Source of the DNA: Euperipatoides rowelli
Lineage: Eukaryota > Onychophora > Udeonychophora > Euonychophora > Peripatopsidae
Length of the DNA stretch: 11,664 nucleotides
Reading direction: 5' to 3' (one strand)
NCBI GenBank assembly: GCA_003024985.2
Contig: PXIH01S0008745.1
The position numbers were made by a program, and so were the translations under genes. Below, one piece after another: positions 7,440 to 11,664 of this stretch. The notes beneath the pieces are model-generated. The model was not told the origin of the DNA and ran no database searches. It worked only from the letters and a program-made list of their open reading frames with translations. Position 1 is the stretch's first letter; the number at the start of each line of letters is the position of its first letter.

Positions 7440-7871
7440 ATAAAAATATAGTCTATATACAGTAGGTTAACCCTTAATTTCAAAACCTAAAACAAATAAA
7501 AAATGTTAATTTTAATAAAATAATATAGCCTTCCATTTCAAAATTTCATATATTTTGCCTCATCTTTTTTCTAAACCCCTAGCAAATATGAGAATTAGTA
7601 TCATTAAAATTGTATAGTTCCTCAAGATGTGCAAATAATTTTTAAGGCAAATATTAAGAGATTTGTAATATTTATTACTAGCTGTTCTAAGTTGCTCCTT
7701 GATAGTTTATCAGTAAATCATAGGAATTTGACCAGTCAAATGCATTGACCATATGATAGTTGTGAAGGAATGTTCATTATTTCTGAACAGGATGACCGGC
7801 AAAAAAAAATAGGATTTTGGACTATATAAATTTTAAGTTGTCATATTGAAGTATGAATATAAAATTGATGT

Positions 7872-7885
7872 GGGGGGGGGGGGGG
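7872..7885 (+). repeat. Poly-G run (G14)
   Basis: An uninterrupted run of 14 G in otherwise AT-rich DNA. Similar runs in the window are C12 (593-604), C10 (639-648), G11 (2444-2454) and C14 (10394-10407). Exact lengths of such runs are prone to sequencing error. Confidence 0.8.
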
Positions 7886-10360
7886 AAAGGTTTTTTTCCA
7901 TTTACTGGATAGGAATATGAAAAAATAACTTAATAAATTGTATAACTTTTATTAAGTTATACATAATGCACTCAAAATATTACAACAATTTATCTAAAAT
8001 TCAAATCTACCTTTGTCTATATTATGAGGGTGGGTATTAAAATATCATTAATAAGTTTGGGAGAGTTCATAAAATATTAAGTTACCAATGAGATGGTGAG
8101 GGCATAAAAAAGTTCTAGTTTAAATTTTTTTGCCAGATTAATTCTGTTAATAAATAATGAATGATCCTTAACACTTAAAATTATACTAGTATAAATTATG
8201 TTAATATTTTTACTTAAAATTATTTTTTTGTAATAAAACAATGAGCTATGATGCAGGCTGACTTGATACTAGGTTTGGAAAAGAAAACGCTATGGTGATG
8301 CAAAGTTTGAACATTTAATTTTTATTACTACTTATTAAGTTAACCCTACAGGAGCTGAGTTAAATAAACTCATTAGCAGATTGATCAGTACAGAAAGGAA
8401 ATTACTATGCTTCTGGCTTTGTTTTTCTCAATTAGAAGCTGCACTCAGTGTTGATGTTAAGCCGTATTTTTTGGGGGTGGGGGTGATTTACCCTATACTT
8501 AATGCATATGTGAAAGTGATAAATTTCACTATCTGGTGCTTATCAGTTATCACTAACCCACACAAATTTAAAATAACCTTAAAATATTTCTTTTTAAAAT
8601 TATAAATAATCGATCACAATTCAAATTCAATCTGCCTTTTATATTGGCAGAATTTTATGTAGGTTAATTTTGTGTAATGCTTAACTACGTTTTTTATATA
8701 AATTTTCTAACTTGAAGTATTACAAACAGAAGGGCGGGAACTGAGCTGGACTGGTCAAGGGAATTGATGAAAAGAAATATTGCTGTAAAGGTCACAGTTT
8801 TTTTTTTAATTTTAATACAATATTGAAAAGGATTAAATCCAACTAGAAGTTTCTTATTTTTATTTCAAATAAATTTATTGCAGTAAATTATATTAAAACT
8901 GAATTGTACTGTATCTAATAACTTGAAAATCTGCCTCATGATCTCAGTAGCATCACATGACACATCTTTGAATGTTCTTTCCATACAGTAGATAAGTAAT
9001 AAAACTGCAATGCAAATAAGCATGTAAAGGAATAAACAATCGAATTAATCAGTGTGTAAATTAAATTAACAAAATTTGAACTAATCTTGAAGCAGCTATA
9101 CTCAGTTCTATTCATTGTACAAGCTTTTTCTAGTTCTAATAACTTGCTCATTTGTCTGAGACTTTCAGTTGTACCAGGGACAGGGTACGGCTAGCATGTG
9201 GCGAATGCTACAGTAAATAAAAAAATTCCAGAAATACACATCTTTTCTATGAAAAGACACTGAATAATTCACTGGCTAGGTTCACTTTTTTTCTAATAGA
9301 CAATCTGGTAAAAAGTGCCATCTGTTGAACAGAAATAAAAACTTTGGTTATATTGTAAATAAATAGTCGTGTTAAGCTGTACAATATAAAATGTGAGTGA
9401 TATCTTTTTTTTTTAATAACTTTTTATTAGATTTAAATAGCTTGCAACTAGAAATACTCCTTCATTCTAAATCTTTTTCCTCTTAAGTGTAGGAAAAGAA
9501 ATTGCTTTTGATTATAAATCAGCCCTTTGATGTCACAGTCCAACTCAGCTCCCTTAATTTTTAAAGCAACTTAAGAATTTTTTTTAACATCTTCGATGCC
9601 ACCATTTTCTTTACTTATGGGAGAGTATTTTTTTATTATCATAGATCTGATTGTCACACACATGTTGGCCAATTAATTAGTGTACTACTATTTTAGGCAT
9701 TTATTAATTCCTATATTTTTGCGAGTATATTTAAACCCTAACAAAGCTAAATCTTTTTTATGAAGGTGAGGATTGAGAATGAAGTAAAATACCAATTAGC
9801 TTTACTGGCATAGACCAATTGTTTTCATAAAGAGCCATTTTATTTTGGTATACGGTATTTTATTTTAAGTAGGCTTCCTTAAATACAGTATATTATGTTT
9901 TCAAGATGGTCACAAATGTCAAGAATAGTGTATAACAATGCATTTTAATGTGTATGAAATATTTGACAATAAATTTGACTGGTCAAACAGCATAACTACA
10001 GGGTGGAGAAAAAAAATAAAACAAAGTAACATTAAAAATGTGTAATATGTTGAATAAACAGCATTGAATAAGTGAAATAATTTGAAATAATATGTTTCAT
10101 AAGCATTTTCTTTCTTTTGATAATTATTTTTTTGGAGATTAGAGCCTAATATTTTATCTAAAATTCATGTTTATAAACACTTGTCTGACCATTATAATTT
10201 ATTACTGATCCAGTTTGTGAAATTTATTCACTATTGTCAGAATATTTTATAGTCTTTCTCAAACTTATGTTCAAATCCTTCTCTCAAGACTTCTTTAGAT
10301 GGTCTATTATGCCAGCCAATCATATACTGTAACTCAGGAAATCGGCTCTATCTGCATATT

Positions 10361-10695
10361 CAGTGTTTCTTTCAGACATATCACCGATGTGCTCCCCCCC
10401 CCCCCCCGGCAGCAACCCAACCGGCCCCTCCGGTGGAAATTGGGAAAAAATAAAATGTTATAAAATGAAACAGTCAACAAAACGTTAGGAAATGACACAA
10501 AGTCAACATAATGGCCACTGTACTTATAAAAAAAAAAGCTTATCAAATCAGACAGAAAGGCAACAAAATGTCCAGTCAACCAAGAAAATGGCTTATCAAA
10601 TCAGACAGAAAGGCAACAAAATGTCCTGTTAACCAAAAAAAAAAAAAACTTGTAAAATGCCCCTCTTTGAGAAAAATTGTCTGAAAGAAACACTG
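10361..10695. mobile_element. hAT-type MITE, 335 bp, perfect 18-bp TIRs
   Basis: CAGTGTTTCTTTCAGACA (10361-10378) is the exact reverse complement of TGTCTGAAAGAAACACTG (10678-10695). CAGTG-type termini are usual for hAT elements. Flanks TGCATATT (10353-10360) and GCTATATT (10696-10703) look like an 8-bp target duplication altered by a few changes. The interior has no transposase; it holds a C14 run, a GC-rich patch with CCGGCC (near 10408-10434) and two copies of a 53-bp repeat. It would depend on a transposase supplied elsewhere. Confidence 0.85.
10538..10643. repeat. 53-bp direct tandem repeat inside the MITE
   Basis: The unit beginning GCTTATCAAATCAGACAGAA starts at 10538 and again at 10591. 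The first 36 bases are identical in both copies, and the remainder differ by a few substitutions ending in an A run. Partial similarity (CAGTCAACAAAA) just upstream at about 10471 hints at an older, degraded copy. Confidence 0.85.
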
Positions 10696-10703
10696 GCTAT
10701 ATT

Positions 10704-11648
10704 CATTCAACTGATATTAAAATAGTTAGGCCTACCTGAAGCAACAAAAAGAATTCATGTTTATTTTTTTTTTCCCCTCCCTGTTTTTGTCACCATATTA
10801 ATTTAAGTAGTTCCTGTTAAAGATTGTAATAAAATCAAGAATAATTTCCTTAGTTACCGTATTAATTATAAACTTGTAACACCAATATTTATTATTACAT
10901 ATTGCAAGTAATTTTATTTGTGATTGTATTTAATTTTTTAATAGTTGTTTTTAATTTACATATATCCTGAAAAATGTTTTTTTACTCTGTTGTATGATAT
11001 TAATAACATTGTATAAAAATACCACATCTTTTTTGTTGAGTTTATATTAAATAATTAGTTTTACAAACTTTGAATGTGTTGTATTTTAATTAGAGTAATA
11101 TAATTTGGACACTAAAAAAAAATATTCAAATTAAAAACGTATAATCTCCCCCATTAAAGTAACTTCATCAAGGACACACACTATGAATCTAAATCTGTCA
11201 CACAGATCAAGAAGACCATTAATTCTATAATAGGTTTTTAACTTGAATAATGATATAGTCTATTTATTTTGTGATATTTTTTTGGTATTCATTTTTTCTT
11301 CACTAGTACGAGTTGAATTTGAATTTTTCTACTATACAAAAAAAAAAAAAAACATTTGCTACAAAATTTATAAATTCACAGCAAAATTCCTTTTCTCAAA
11401 GTATATAGGCTATGTGTATTCAATTTCAAGTAAACACATTTTAAAAAAAATCAAGATGCAAATAATTTGATTGAGGTTTTTTTTTTTTTTTAGAGTAATA
11501 AATTTGCCTTCATTATATGCTACATCTTCCATGTTGAATACCTTAATCAAATTCAATAAAAATGTAACTTCTTTTCTAAGACAACTAAAAAAAAACAAAT
11601 ACTAAAGATTATTATATTTTACAATCAGACCAGAATAAAGGTCTAGAT
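10704..11648. other. AT-rich stretch without recognised genes
   Basis: No supported gene was found. Homopolymer runs are present (A run about 11338-11352, T run about 11478-11492). Short open frames at 11243-11470 (+) and 11410-11598 (-) are low-complexity, lysine/phenylalanine-rich translations of AT-rich DNA. Confidence 0.6.
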
Positions 11649-11664
11649 CAGGGGTCTCAAACTC
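11649..11664 (+). mobile_element. Left terminus of a hAT element, cut by the window end
   Basis: CAGGGGTCTCAAACTC matches the usual form of hAT terminal repeats (CAGGGGTC...). It is preceded by GTCTAGAT (11641-11648), an 8-mer with the TCTAGA core often seen as a hAT target duplication. The rest of the element lies beyond the window. Confidence 0.6.

Larger units (their letters stand above)
7042..10360. other. Long AT-rich stretch without recognised genes
   Basis: No coding exon, RNA gene or complete transposon could be supported across these 3.3 kb. Visible items are a 14-bp inverted repeat (7371-7439), a G14 run (7872-7885), a 10-bp inverted repeat ATAACTTAAT/ATTAAGTTAT (7925-7960) and a weak, diverged inverted pair (8736-8751 and 9538-9553). 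Short open frames at 8381-8605 (+) and 8936-9151 (-) have no recognisable content and are of a length expected by chance. Confidence 0.6.

Noticed and set aside
8381-8605. 74-codon plus-strand open frame
   Set aside because: No recognised motif, composition like its flanks, and no splice or poly(A) context. Its length is expected by chance in this composition.
8936-9151. 71-codon minus-strand open frame
   Set aside because: Same reasons: chance length, no recognisable domain or context.
10334-10579. 81-codon minus-strand open frame
   Set aside because: It spans the left TIR of the hAT MITE, the C14 run (read as glycines) and part of the 53-bp repeat, so it is an artefact of the element.
11243-11598. 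Two short open frames on opposite strands
   Set aside because: Lysine/phenylalanine-rich translations of homopolymer-rich AT DNA.

Overview
The window looks like non-coding or intronic DNA from an AT-rich animal genome. It has long homopolymer runs (poly-A, -T, -C and -G), a splice acceptor leading into a terminal coding exon, a AATAAA polyadenylation signal, and fossils of several eukaryotic transposon classes: hAT, piggyBac-like, Ty3/Gypsy and Helitron-like. Nothing resembles bacterial operons, ribosome binding sites or CRISPR arrays. The species cannot be fixed from the sequence.

Layout on the + strand. Positions 1-1735 are probably the last intron of a gene; they carry two solo hAT termini (ending near 557 and 1219) and a 75-bp tandem duplication (856-991). 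Positions 1736-2221 are the last coding exon of an unrecognised multi-pass membrane protein. It is followed by a short 3' UTR in which a 15-bp inverted repeat overlaps the poly(A) signal, and then by a G-rich tract. From about 2350 to the end there is no convincing host gene. This part holds a 220-bp piggyBac-like MITE (3733-3952, flanked by TTAA), a decayed minus-strand Ty3/Gypsy gag fragment (about 4765-5530), a five-unit head-to-tail array of about 150-bp Helitron-like monomers (6315-7041), a 335-bp hAT-type MITE with perfect 18-bp terminal inverted repeats (10361-10695), and the first 16 bases of another hAT element at the right edge (11649-11664).

The most interesting structure is the array at 6315-7041. 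Every monomer begins TCTAA and ends CTAG. The monomers abut with no spacer, each has a small hairpin about 9 nt before CTAG, and the whole block sits between an A and a T, as expected for Helitron insertion. The parts of the window do not form a pathway: one host gene end is followed by a transposon-rich intergenic stretch.
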